From NCBI GenBank assembly GCA_031772625.1, contig CM062815.1:606345980-606409979 (forward strand): a DNA stretch of 64,000 bases. The letters are read 5' to 3'. The translations under genes and the position numbers were made by a program. This stretch comes from Pinus tabuliformis. Taxonomy: Eukaryota; Streptophyta; Pinopsida; Pinales; Pinaceae. The notes below the pieces were generated by a model that was not told where the DNA came from, did not search any database, and saw only the letters and a program-made list of their open reading frames with translations. Of this stretch, positions 32,907 through 44,420 are shown in pieces; the first letter of the stretch is position 1; every line of letters starts with the position of its first letter.

Positions 32907-34629
32907 CGTTGGGTTCAAGAAGATATACCAGAGCCAATCCAGATCTAGATCCTCCTCATATCTACGAAAACCCCAACTTGATTCCAAGACTCCTTCGTCA
33001 AGAGAACTCTATAACTCCTGTGTTCAAATCCCATTCATGTCCTGACATTTTGAGTATCTTGAAGAGCTTGAGTTTGATGAGCGGTTTGAAATATCATTGT
33101 TCGAGACCAAATCCGAAAGGGCTGTTGACTATACTGTCCCTAATCCACAGTTCCTTGTAGACCTAGAAACGGAAAGGGCTAACCAGTCAATTGATAACTA
33201 TATTGTGACACAACTTCAAACTCAAATTGTTAATTCCCTACAAACTGCACACACTCATCCAACACCTCCAAGACCAAGTACACCAAGAGTGATGGCTGCC
33301 CGTTTTGCACCTCTTGTGCTGCCTCAAGTTCTAGATGATATGCCTGCAAATTATCAAAGCAAAATCCCTTTGTTTGATGGTGCCCCTCACAGCGTTACCG
33401 CTCAGCAACATGTGGACAGAATGGCAGATTTCTATGACCTTCATGAGATCGATGTAGAAAATGTAGCAATGAGACTCTTTGTACAGACATTTGTAGGTGA
33501 AGTTAGGAAATGGTTCAGAGGTTTGCCGGTTGCATGTATCGCTACCTTGGCCAAACTGCAAAGACAATTTTTAGACCGCTGGGAAGTGAAAAAGAATCCT
33601 CTTCAAATTCTTGCTGAGTATGAGCAGATCAAACGAAACGCTGGTGAGTCGGTCCAAGACTACTGCATTAGATTCAATTCCATTTATAATGAAATTCCTG
33701 ATCATCTAAGGCCACCTGTGGGACTAGCCATGATGAAATTTCCGGATGGTTTTGATGCTGACATGGCTTATCAACTGAGAGAGAGAGAGCCGGCCATAAT
33801 GGAAGACATGCAGAAAATCACGGTCAGCGTTGAAGCAAATCTGTTGTCCAAGAGAGCTAGAGCAAAAGCAGAAAATAAGGTCACAGTCAAGGAAGAGTCT
33901 TCCTCGATGGATCAATTACTCAAGAAGGTAGAGCAGATGCTTGAAAGGGTGAAACTCAACAAACCTGAGCCACAAGTTAGAAATCCTAACTTTCGTGGCC
34001 AGCAGCAGCCACAATATAGGATAAGGCAGAGAGATCAACGAGCCCAAGATCAAATAGCACAGCAGCCAGTACAGCCACCTATGCAGCAATACTTTGTGCA
34101 CGGATCGGAGTCTGATGGGGAAGGGAAGGTAATAGGGGAAGAGAACCACTTCTTTACTCTGGATGATTTGCTTACTTACATTACTGAAGAGGAGGAGTAT
34201 GTGGAAAGTTCAGCTGCACACAAAGACACATATTTCATTCTAGCAAGTGACATAGTTTTGGAAGAAGAATCATAGGAGTATCAAAGAGTCTATATGAATG
34301 CTCTGTCCGCTCAGCAGTGGTAATATTCACTTAGAAATAGGGATGTGCCAGTTAACCCAATTCAGAAGAGGAAGGAAGTTTTGGCATCAAAGAATGATTC
34401 ATCAGTTGCACAAAAGAAAGGCAAAGAGGCACTTGGACCTGACAACAGTAATTCACCATCAACAGAAAAATCAAATCAGCAAATTGTATCGAGAGAAAAG
34501 GAAAATAAAGAAGCCCCAGTCAAAGAGGTAGAAAAGACTTCCGCTTTTAGTTTAGAGAATGAAATTTCTAAATTGAAGGTATCCATTCCCTTGATTGAAA
34601 TAATGAATAACAACAGTTATAGAGGGTAA
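32907..34629 (+). pseudogene. Element C gag
   Basis: The largest open part (33097-34275, 392 codons) has a Ty3-type capsid: KIPLFDGAPHSVTAQQHVD, MRLFVQTFVGEVRKWFRGLP, LQRQFLDRWEVKKNPLQIL, ESVQDYCIRFNSIYNEIP, then a Gln/Arg-rich tail (RGQQQPQYRIRQRDQRAQD). The same frame is open upstream to about 32907 except for a TGA at 33043 and continues to 34629 past a TAG near 34275. No CCHC zinc knuckle is visible. It would assemble the particle. Confidence 0.88.
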
Positions 34630-34766
34630 GTTTCTAAAATTTTAAACTGTGATCCAATGTTTGATATGGTGAATGTCGAAGATGATCAACCCGAAATGAT
34701 TTTTGGGCCAGCATTGAATGGTGAGTCTCCAGACAATGATGTGCCCCCTTTTATATCAGTTTAAGA

Positions 34767-35357
34767 TTGCATGATTTTGTGTTACACAATGCCATGTTCG
34801 ATTCCGGAGCTTCTCACAATCTCATGCCCAAGGATATCATGGATAAGCTGGGTTTGGACATCACCTGGAAATACCATGATCTCTATTCGTTTGATTCCAA
34901 CAGAGTAAGATGTATCGGGTTCATCAAAGACTTGGTTGTAAGTCTAGATCAAATCCCAGTGAAGAATGTTTTGATGGATATTGTAGTAGCAGATATTCCT
35001 CCCAGGTTCGGCATGCTTCCTTCCAGGTCTTGGGCAGCGAAATTGAAAGGGACACTACAACTTGATTTCTCCTATGCAACAATTCTGGTGTTTGGTCAGA
35101 TGAGAAAACAGTGTCGGGAACAAAAAATGAAATACATGATTACAAGCCAGGAGAAACCCATTAATCATCCAATTAATTATGTACATACAGATCTAGAGTT
35201 TTTTGTTTTGTATTCAGATAGTTTTAACGATGTAGATAGTCAGTTAGTTGAAGCAGAAATTATTCCAGAAATAGTAGAAAATTTCAGAGAAGTTTTGAAG
35301 AAAGAAGGACAAGATCAGGAAAACACCATTGAGAAATCAACTGAAGGTAATGTATAG
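34767..35357 (+). pseudogene. Element C aspartic protease
   Basis: The active-site motif is in NAMFDSGASHNLMPKDIMDK (Asp-Ser-Gly), followed by the flap-like region (CIGFIKDLVVSL) and VLMDIVVADIPPRFGMLPS, which matches the retropepsin C-terminal ILG-like block. After about residue 120 a linker of no known fold follows. The frame ends in TAG at 35355, just before the second RNase H, which continues in the same frame. Protease would cut the polyprotein. Confidence 0.88.
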
Positions 35358-35393
35358 CAAGCAGGAAAAACAGAGCCAACAGAATTTCAGCAC

Positions 35394-35900
35394 TTGGGAG
35401 AAGAGGAAGAAGGTTTGTGGACCATGGATTTCGATGGAGCAGTGGGAAATGATGGCGCTGGAATTGGAATTTGGGTACGCAGTCCTTTCTCTGCCCCGAA
35501 CAAGGTGCCTAGTAATGTGCGGGTATGCTCTTACAAATTAGCTTTTGATTGTTCAAACAATGAGGCTGAGTATGAAGCTCTGATTGCTGGCCTAAAGATT
35601 CTAAGAAAGTTGAATGCTAAGAGGATTGTAGTATATGGCGACTCCGAATTGGTGATTAAGTAGGTCAGAGGCGAATATCAAGCAAAGCATCCTCGGATGT
35701 GGGCTTACCGGAATGCAGTCCTAGACATCCTGAAATTATTTTCAGAATATACCTTGACATGTGTGCCTTGTGTTCAAAACAGCATTGCTGATGCTCTTGC
35801 TAAGGCAGCCAGTAGTTTGAAGATTCCAATGAACTCCAGTAATAAATTCGAAATCCATGTCAAGCATCGTCCGACTGTCCCCGACAATCAGAGGTATTAG
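35394..35900 (+). pseudogene. Element C second RNase H, placed between protease and RT
   Basis: The first catalytic Asp is in WTMDFDGAVGNDGAGIG. The Glu is in DCSNNEAEYEALIAGL, the second Asp in RIVVYGDSELVIK, and the last helix with its conserved acidic residue is in QNSIADALAKAASS. This is the archaeal-like RNase H type carried by Tat-lineage elements, distinct from the RNase H at the end of RT. One TAG (35661) splits the frame. In element B the equivalent domain comes after integrase, so the two elements acquired or moved it differently. Confidence 0.88.
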
Positions 35901-36017
35901 CAAGTCTTCCAAGATGATGAGGAGATTGATGATTTTCTGCAAAACAAAGGTAAGTTCAAAGAGACCTCAATTGATGAAGAAAATGGTGATGGAAAAGATG
36001 AGGTGTAGATCAATCAA

Positions 36018-37556
36018 ATGGACGTATTGCAGCTGAAGGATAACATCATCCCTAAAGGCTTGATACCTTTAGAAGAACTCTTTGATCAAGATGACGTAGC
36101 CTGCAAACCAGCATTGCAACCAACAGAGAAGGGTGTTGAAGAGGTCAATATCGGAACAGCTACTAATCCTAAATTGGTAAAACTGTCTAAAGCATTGCCA
36201 CAAAAGATGAAAACAAATATATCAGTTTGTTGTCCTCATTTGCTGACGTGTTTGCTTGGGATTATTCTGACTTGAAGACATACGATACTAATATCATTCA
36301 GCACACTATACACATTAAGCCTAATCAGAAACCTTTTAGACAGAAGTTGATAATACTAAATCCAAAACTGCTGCCATCAGTTGAAAAGGAGATAAACAGG
36401 TTGTACAAATCAGGAATCATTGTTCCCATCAGATTTTTAGATTGGATCTCCAATTTGGTGCCCTTGCGGAAGAAGACAGGTGAGATTCGCTTGTGCATTG
36501 CTTTTAGGAATCTCAATAAAGTTTCATTGAATGATAACTATCCACTGCCCAAAATGGATCATATACTTCATCGAGTAGTTGGGGCATCTGGTATGTCACT
36601 ACTTGACGGTTATTCTGGATATAACCAAATTTCAGTCCATGAAGATGACCGATACAAGACAACATTCACTACTCCATGGGGAACTTTTCATTACGCTAAA
36701 ATGCCTTTCGGTTTGAAGAACGTGGGTGCCACCTTTCAGCGGGAAATGGACTTGGATTTTGAAAATGAGAAGGATGTATTTTTGGTTGTATACCTTGATG
36801 ATCTGACGGTGTTTTCCAAATCCGATGAAGAACACATGTATCATCTGAAAACTGTCCTTCAAAAGTGCAAAAAATACGGTCTATCGCTGAATCCGAAAAA
36901 GAGCTTGTTTGCCATGGAGGAGGGCAAACTACTTGGGCACATCATCTCAAAAGACGGTATTCGTATTGATCCTGCACGTGTACAAGCAATTCAGCAAATC
37001 GATCTGCCCCGAAATAAGAAGGAGATTCAATCTTTCAATGGTAAGATGAATTTTATACGCTGCTTTGTACCTAATCTTGCTGAACACTTAAGAGAGATTA
37101 CCAACATGCTTAAAAAGGACAACCAAGTGAAGTGGACGGAAGAGGTGGTCAAATCTTTCAACTTAGTCAAATTGGCTTTTTCCTCAGCTCCAGTTCTAAT
37201 CAGCCTGAAATACACTCAGGATTTTATATTGTTTTCATTCGCTTCGGAGCATACTATGGTAGCGGTGTTGATGCAGAAAAGATATGATCACGAAAGACCA
37301 ATTGCTTTCTTCAGTCGAGCTATAAGAGATGCAGCGTTAAAGTAAAACATCATTGAAAAGCAAGCCCTTGCACTTGTGAAAGCATTGAAAGATTTTTGGG
37401 TATACATTCTGCATTCTCATATTTTGGCTTATGTTCCTAACGCTGCTGTCAAGGATGTTCTAGTGCAGATGGATCCAAAAGGAAAACGAGGCAAGTGGAT
37501 TGTAGCTTTGTTGGAATATGATGTGGAAATAAAGCCCACAAAGCTTGTTAAAGGAT
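36018..37556 (+). pseudogene. Element C reverse transcriptase and RNase H
   Basis: The lead-in is at 36018-36220 (PKGLIPLEELFDQDD). After a frameshift near 36225 the RT has ADVFAWDYSDLK, KPFRQKLIILNPKLLPS, GIIVPIRFLDWISNLVP, CIAFRNLNKVSLNDNYPLP, LLDGYSGYNQISV, MPFGLKNVGATFQ, YLDDLTVFSKS and LLGHIISKDGIRIDP. RNase H has FILFSFASEHTMVAVLMQ (the first catalytic Asp seems lost), QALALVKALKDFWVYI and GKWIVALLEYDVEI. Stops are at 37343 and 37556. From 36227 to 38938 almost all coding lies in a single frame. Confidence 0.92.
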
Positions 37557-37561
37557 AGGGA

Positions 37562-38938
37562 TTGGAAAAGTTAATGGCCGAATCAAACTTGCACGCATTA
37601 GACATAAATCTGATCGTTGCTATGTCCGATGAGAATGAGGAAGATTCATCAATTCAGGTATCTAAAATGTTTGCTCTTTCTCCGTGGTATTCAGATATCA
37701 TATATGTGCTTCAAAATTTGTCACCACCACCCGGCATAACTAGAAACAAAAGTAGAACTCTTAAACTAAAGGCTGCTAAGTTTTTCATTCTAAATTCTGC
37801 ACTTTAATGGAAAGATCCTGATGGAGTCCTCTTGAATTGTTTGGTGGAAGAAGAAGCAAAGCAGGTCATGGGGGATTTCCACGAAGGGGATTGTGGTGGT
37901 CACCTTTTTTGGAAAACAACGGCAAATAAAGTTTTGAGAGCAGGATACTATTGGCCAACATTGTTTTCTGATGTATATAAGGTTGTCAAGAGCTGTCATA
38001 AATGCCATATTTTTGAAAGAAGGCAGAAATTACAGACTCTTTTGCTTAAGCCCATTGAGGTGAGTGCCCCTTTTCAGCAATGGGGGTTGTATTTCACTGG
38101 TGAAATTCATCCCGCTTCTTCCAGTCAGCATCGATGGATTCTCACGGCAACAGATTAATTCATGAAATGGATCGAAGCAATTCCCACCAGACAAGCTACA
38201 GATGCGGTAATTATTTCATTCCTCGAAAATAACATCTTGTCTCACTTTGGTTGCCCGAATAAGTTAATCACTGATAACGCAGCAACTTCCAAATAAAAAA
38301 GGATGGTAGAGTTTTGTCATAAATATCACATCATTTTGGGTCACTCAACTGCCTATCATCTGCAAGGCAATGGATTGGCAGAGTCCTCTAACAAATCTTT
38401 GGTCAACATCATTAAGAAGCTGCTGGAAATCAACAAGAAGAGCTGGCATAAGAAGTTGGTCAATGCACTTTGGGAAGATCGAGTCAGTCAGAAGAAATCC
38501 ATTGGTATGTCCCACTTTGACCTTGTGTATGGAGTTTATGCCTTGTTTCCTACCTCTCTTGCAGCCTCGGTAGTCAAACTTCTTCAGGAAGACAGCAGTG
38601 AAGATGATCCTATGCAGAGAAGATTGAATCAAATGATCCATTTGCAGCAGACCAAAGAAGAAGTTTTCCAAAACACATCCAAGTTGCAGGAGAAGATTAA
38701 GAAAATTTATGATAGAAAAGCAAAGGCGGACAAATTTCAGTTGGATGATGTAGTGCTGAAGTGGGATGCAAGAAATGAGGAAAATGGTAAGCACGGTAAA
38801 TTCGAGAATCTCTGGAAAGGTCCCTTCAAGATTGCAGCATATCGGGGTTAGAATTCCTTTCTTCTGAAGGAAATGAATGGGGAAGATTGTCCAGGAGGAC
38901 CGATCAATGGTCGGTTGCTCAAGCGGTACCACTTCTGA
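37562..38938 (+). pseudogene. Element C integrase
   Basis: The HHCC zinc-binding part is visible (DFHEGDCGGHLFWKTTANKV, SCHKCHIFERRQ). The core has QQWGLYFTGEIHPASSS, where the first catalytic Asp (usual GxDFxG) is Tyr/Phe-shifted and apparently lost, KLITDNAATSK for the second Asp, and GNGLAESSNKS for the Glu. The C-terminal part has FQLDDVVLKWDAR, GKFENLWKGPFKI and the ending LLKRYHF. Stops occur at about 37805, 38156, 38294 and 38849, all in one frame. No chromodomain follows. Confidence 0.9.
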
Positions 38939-39200
38939 GTTGTTTCTACTACCTCCACTGTCACTGTAAATACCATTTTATTTCAGTTTTGGTTTGAGTT
39001 TGTCTAGTCAGTCTTTGAGTCATTTTAAGTCCAAATTTGAGTCAGTCCGAGTCAAGTCTCAGTTAATAAATGAGTCAAGAGTTGCATGTCGTTTGTCAAA
39101 ATGATGACTTCATAGCCCAATGGATGAAGGCATTGTCTGCTCTCCCAAAGATCTGCCGTTCTTGGCACCTCCAAGGATCTACCATCCCCATTGGAGCCAA
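38939..39200 (+). other. Element C 3' untranslated region
   Basis: Only 262 bp lie between integrase and the 3' LTR. GAGTCA/GTCAGTC words recur at 39000-39075. A purine-rich tract is not obvious next to the LTR, so the plus-strand primer is either unusual or lost. Confidence 0.5.
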
Positions 39201-42200
39201 TGTTAGATTCAATCTTGTCAGTCCTCCGTCAGAGATCAAAACTCTTTCTGCATTTCATTTTTAGGTGTCTCGCTCCATTCACTCAGCTGCATTCTGCTAG
39301 GGGCATGCCATAATCTGTCGGAAAGGTCATGTCAGTCATTTCCCCTCATGTCTGGCACCTGCTGGCTTAGGTCTTTTCATCAATGTTCACTAAAGTCCAT
39401 GACAGTCAATGTTTGATCTTTTAATGGACGAGAGTCATTTTCACTCATTAGGTCTAGGGATCAGATAAATTGGTCTTCAAACATGTCCAATAAAGCCATG
39501 CAAGCCAGAGGGAGGCCCTTACAAAGTTATGATTTAAAGAATTCCATCGTCATGTTGACAGATTAGGACTGTTCTTCAAACCTTTGTTTTGAAGAAAAGT
39601 CAAACAGTGTGTCATTTGTGATAATTTTCAAAAAAAATTCTAGTTGATCTCTTCAGGCGCAGTCATGGTTTCCTTGGCCAGATGCCATGTCAACAACCCC
39701 TGTAAAAAGTGCCAAAAATTGCATCATTTTAGCTAAAAATTCAAAGGGAAAAGTGAAATACAGAGTTGAATTAAATTAGGAAAAAGTGCCAAAATAAAAC
39801 ATTATCAAAGGGGGTTTTCAAGAAACAAAAATTGAAGCTATGACTCCAAAGTCTTTATATAAGATTCCCACAAGAAACAAAGTCATTATGCATACCAAGG
39901 TTATAGAGAAAGCATTGCAAAGTCATTGTGAAGAGTTAGCAAACGTTTTAGGAGAGGTTGGAGGTGTTTTCCAGAGCACGGCGCACACACAGAGGGGCGC
40001 GGTGCACATAGAGAGCGCGGCGCACAGGGTGTGACCCCACAGTGGTGAAGCTACACGGGTGCGATGCACATAGAGAGTGCGACGCACTGGGTTTTCTGCA
40101 CGGCGCACACCCACAAAGGCTCGAAATTGTGCCAAACTTGCAACAAATCACTTTGAAACCCTTCAAATTGACAGGTAGGGTCTACATATTGCTTGCTCAT
40201 CATATTTTGTGGATATGATGATGGTTTATGGCCGCGTATAGTTGCAATAAAAACGCCTAAACCCTACCTCTTGAAATCATCAAAGCCATTTCTCTTAGGG
40301 TTGCAAATTTGTTGTGTTGAGGCCAAGGTTCCTCCTCCCTTTCATTTTTCCCCTCCTTTTCATTTTTCCCTTTCCCCCTATTCCATTTTTCCCATCTTTC
40401 CCTACCCTAAAACAGTACTAAACCTCTATTCCCTATCCCCTCCACTCATTTATCAATATAAAATCCCCAAACCCTCCTACATGTCCCCAAAACAAAACTT
40501 CTCCCCATAATCCCTAATCCCATCATATTAATCCCCTTCATAACATTCCCTTGTTGCATTGTTCCCCTTGGTGACAGAGTTCATAACAACACATAGTTTC
40601 ACTACCATCATCAAAGGGTAGTCCAAGCACAGTCCATATACAACAGTCATGGCATCTAAGCATTCATCGGAGTACGAGGTGGAAACTCAAAGTGATTCAT
40701 CCTCAGAAGAACAGGCTCCCCGGAGACATCATAAAAGTGGAAAACATGTTAGGGATGAGCCAACCACCCTCACAGAATTGCAAGCATGCCCTCTTGCTAT
40801 GTCATGTTTCCAGCATCTATCATGTTTTGGGTTTTGTCAAAGAGTGGCTAATGTTCGAGTTCAGCATGAGTTGGCCTATCTTTTTGTGCTTCACCTACAT
40901 GGAGAGCACTCTATCTTGGCCGGTGTCACCTTCACACTGACACCTGAAACTATCTCATTAGCAACCGGCATACCGAATGTTGGAGAACCATGGCACAAGA
41001 AACAGAAGGTTGACTGGCAACATTATGAGCCTTACATTAAGGCCACTTTCTTAAGGCAGCTCACAAGAGTCTTTCCATTCCGATATTTGAAAGATGAATA
41101 TGCTCCACTCATGAAGTTGATCATGAAGTACTTCAGCTATGAGGGGAGGTTCTCTCGTCTATATGCCTATCACATCAGGTTTCTCATGCACTTTACCAGG
41201 GTACGGATGATGAACATTCCATATTTCATTTGCAGGAACATAGAGAGGATGAACACCTTCATGCATCACAAGACCCCTCAACAGTAAATTAACAGTGTTT
41301 ATCACTTTGCTCTTATTAAGATTTTGGTGGTTCATCAGCTGGGATTGCAGGGCATTACTTGGGATGATTTCATCTCCCGTGACCTCTTTAGCACTTCACA
41401 GGTATTATCAGAGGTTAAGCATGAGGGTGAACCTTCTCATCAGTATGAGCGCCATGAGACTGCTAGTGTGCCGGTTTTCATCACATATTAGAAAGGCACC
41501 AGACGTTTGTTTGCAGCGGCAAAGTGAGTGCTATCTCCACCCGGGGTGGAAGGAGCCTCGCTTCCTCCATCGGCATCATAGGAACAGGACAAAGGCAAGG
41601 AGCCAATGCAGGATGATGGGCCTTCAGGTGAGCCATCAGGTGACGAGAGACCGAATTCGTTCTCCTTCATGATGATGATACAGATACAGAACCGACAAGT
41701 GCACAGCTTAAAGAGATCATCCAGGAGCAACAAGCAGAGATTCAAGCCTTGTCCCTTGATTTGGAAGGAGCCAAATGGAACATGAAATATCTAGAGCAGA
41801 GGAACAAATAGCTGGAGGATCAACAAGCGATCATGGAGCTACAAAACATTCGTGAGCATCGCGAAGCTGCACAAAGGAGAAGAGTTGAGCTCACGTCATT
41901 GGAGCAAGAGATTAATGAGGATCAGGAGGCCAATCTCGAGAGACTTAACATGCACTTGGAGAGGCTACTGGACAAGGCCGACAAGGACCATGCGTTGCTG
42001 AGACACATGGCTTTCCACTACATGGCGCGAAACAAAGTGTGCAAGGCCCAAATCAGGAATTTGAAGGCGAAATTGAGGAAGGCAATTAAGAAGAAAAAGA
42101 GGCAAAGGGAGCTCAATCTACTTCAGATATTGGCCGAAGCCTGTTTGGCCCAGGATAACACTTGATAAGGAAGCTCCAGCCCAAATTTCAAGAAATTTGG

Positions 42201-43565
42201 GACATTTTTTGTGTTTTTGGAAATTTTTTTGCAAAAAGGACCTCCAAATCACAAATGGTTTGCATTTTTGGATTCAGCATGAAAAATCATGACTGCTAGT
42301 GCATGGACAAGAAGTTTGGGCAAGTTTTGAGTCCCCAGGAGGTCAAAAACACTCAAAAAATGACCTCTCTGCCCCTATTTTGGCACACATGAAGCAATCT
42401 TGGGAGAATGAAGTTTTGGAGGGGCAAATGAGCACCAAATTTAGAAATTCCACTTGGGTTGGAAAGTAGAGAGGCAGGGCTTTCCAACAAGAAAATTTGG
42501 GCACAATTTGGACTCCAGCAGGTACCTCAAAATCGCCTCCAAAGTGGCGCAGTGCATATAGCTTTTGGCACGGCGCACAGGGACCCAAAGGCCAAAATCA
42601 CTTCCACTCCGCGACATTTCGATTCACGACTTTCTACAAGTTGGCCCGCTCATTTACACTATATTTTACTCGGCAACTAAGGCAATGTTTAAAAATTATT
42701 TTCACTAAAGGTGGGCTCCTATCCAAGTGGCAAAGGAAGGCGAGCAGTCACCCAAGCCATTTGTCATTTCTGTAACACTGCACCTATAACTAATGGTTGG
42801 ATTTCCATTTCCAGTTTGTAATCATTTGAAAAACTCCCCAACTGTGGGTCATTCTATTTCCCAATGGCATAGGATATTTATTGTATGCAGCACTATTTGC
42901 AAAGGGTTGGAATTTCTGGGAAACTGTGGGAGAGACACCTAGTCACTCACTGTACTTTTTGACAGAGAATTAATGAAAGATTGCAGCTCTGGTTCATGAG
43001 ATTCCTGTGGCGTGAGTTTAGCAAATGTATCTTCTTTATGTTTCATATGTATTTCGTTATGTTTCATATTTTCATTCATATTCATTTCCAGTGAAAGCTT
43101 TCTAAGTAAAAAGGTAGAATTCAGTGTACTGCTCTGCCTTGGGATAGTTTTCACGTTCTATGTTTTCTTCTATTGAAAAGGATTCATGTATTTATGCCCT
43201 TTTCACACTCTTAAACAATCTCTCCACTCCATATTATTTCGAATCTAATTGCTAGACTTTCCGCCTGTCTTGCCTCACGAAATAATCTGCATCTTTGAGT
43301 TAAATTCTCTGCTCATGTTGTTCCTTGGCCCCCACACATCCCAGAAAACTCAATCATTTTTCATAATACCTATTTCATATTTATTTACCTAGCCTAAAAT
43401 CAGTATTCATTTTTGAGTCATCTCAGACCCTATTGTTATTTTCCTGAGTGTGACCCGGAGAGAGCGCTCTCCTGTTCTGGTAGGGCTAGCTACCAGACTG
43501 AGCGTGGTTTGTGGTTACCCTAAATTTTGCCTTCCTTCAACCTAAGGCAAATTTAGGTGCTAACA
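39201..43565 (+). repeat. 3' LTR of element C
   Basis: 4365 bp, uninterrupted, from TGTTAGATTCAATCTTG to GGTGCTAACA. A possible TATA box (TATATAAG) is at 39856-39863. It contains the second copy of the LTR-internal ORF at 40649-42165. Outside the ORF (39201-40648 and 42166-43565) no gene is seen. Confidence 0.93.
40649..42165 (+). pseudogene. LTR-internal ORF of element C, 3' copy (about 505 codons)
   Basis: The ATG at 40649 opens 212 codons without a stop (to TAA at 41285-41287). Reading then continues through TTWDDF-like sequence (GLQGITWDDFISRDLF) to the basic, coiled C-terminus (LEQEINEDQEANLERLNMHL, ALLRHMAFHYMARNKVCKAQ) ending at 42165. Lesions are TAA at 41285, TAG near 41489, TGA near 41526, TAG near 41580, a one-base deletion near 41643 and TAG near 41808. 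The 5' LTR copy lacks most of these, so the copy in the ancestor was probably open over its whole length. No known enzyme motif is visible. The product is probably a DNA- or RNA-associated structural protein, but this is a guess. Confidence 0.82.
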
Positions 43566-43999
43566 TTGCGCTTCCGCAGAGTCTGGTGACAGTAAATGCA
43601 ATCACTTTGAGTTCAAGATGGGAAATGGTTTTGATATCAATCCCTTTGTCCTTGGTCTGGTTGTGACAAAACTCTAGCCGGAGACTATCGACAGACTGGC
43701 CACCTGGCCTAGTCCCGAATAGAGTCAATTGTTCACCTCTCTCAGGAAAAACAGTCAAAAATTAAATGTCCTCTGACTCCATTTCGAGCTTGTGGCCACC
43801 AATAAAGAAACACTAGTCCTGTACATTCCACTTGTCTACTAGCCACTGCAAAAAGTCCACCTGGGCCCTCATGCCAGGTATGGCCCAGAATTTGAATAAG
43901 CCGCATGTCATTAATGCATCAATTGAAGGTTGATGATTGATTGCAGCAAGTTCCACATCCTCGTGCTCCCATTCCCGCTAGTTAAGAATGATGTATACC
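43566..43999 (-). pseudogene. Element B antisense ORF, exon part left of the insertion
   Basis: On the minus strand, after acceptor TTTCAATGCAG at 44000, the frame reads VYIILN, a TAG, then REWEHEDVELAAINHQPS, MTCGLFKFWAIPGMRAQVDF, LQWLVDKWNVQD, FFIGGHKLEMESEDI, FLTVFPERGEQLTLFGTRPG and HLELKVIAFTVTRLCGSA, running into the insertion point of C. It continues at 21812 downward. There are three in-frame stops (two TAG, one TAA). This is the N-terminal half of the protein whose C-terminal half is at 21379-21812. Confidence 0.75.
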
Positions 44000-44327
44000 C
44001 TGCATTGAAAGAAAAGGTGGATTAGAACATGTTAAATCAACGTTTTTGGGTGAAATTTGAAGAATTTGGAATTTATAAACCTATGCCGCAAGGACCGCAC
44101 TCTCTAGTTAGAGACAATGCGTAGGTCCGCACTCTAGCTATACAGTAGGTGTGGGCCCCTGGCTTTTTCCTACATAAGAAAAATTTAGGGTCCGCAGGTT
44201 TCGCATGCTGCTCCTGCGAACCCCCGCAAGCGGTCTTTAAAACAAAATTTCTTTCTTAAAATCAAAATAAAACGCTAAAAACAAATTTCAAACAGATGAA
44301 ATGCAAGAGTAAGGTGATGTGGATTAC
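44000..44327 (-). other. Predicted 328-bp intron at the start of the antisense ORF
   Basis: The donor CAG|GTAATCC is at 44328/44327 and the acceptor TTTCAATGCAG|G at 44000/43999 on the minus strand. Joining them keeps the frame (exon 1 ends in phase 2). The intron contains many stops. Confidence 0.55.
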
Positions 44328-44420
44328 CTGGATGTGACGACGTCCAATTCCAACAGACGGATTTTCCGCAATATTCACGAGAAGTTTCTTATCGAAGACT
44401 CTCTTTTCTCACTCTGAAGT
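44328..44420 (-). pseudogene. Element B antisense ORF, possible first exon
   Basis: Minus-strand frame ending SILRKIRLLELDVVTS-like (ILRKIRLLELDVVTSR after joining). An in-frame TGA lies upstream near 44375, and no ATG is obvious. The start of the protein is therefore uncertain. Confidence 0.4.

Larger units (their letters stand above)
21813..43565 (+). mobile_element. Element C: Tat-lineage Ty3/gypsy element with giant coding LTRs, nested in B
   Basis: LTRs TGTTAG...CTAACA at 21813-32722 (interrupted by E) and 39201-43565 are about 4.37 kb each. The flanks are CTGCG (21808-21812) and TTGCG (43566-43570), a 5-bp duplication with one change. The body is only about 6.5 kb: primer-binding site, gag, protease, a second RNase H, RT/RNase H and integrase, all on the plus strand. 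Unusually, each LTR holds an ORF of about 505 codons. I could not find a clean polypurine tract immediately before 39201. Confidence 0.92.

Noticed and set aside
38345..38932. 195-codon minus-strand ORF
   Set aside because: It is the shadow of C's integrase on the other strand, which has clear motifs.
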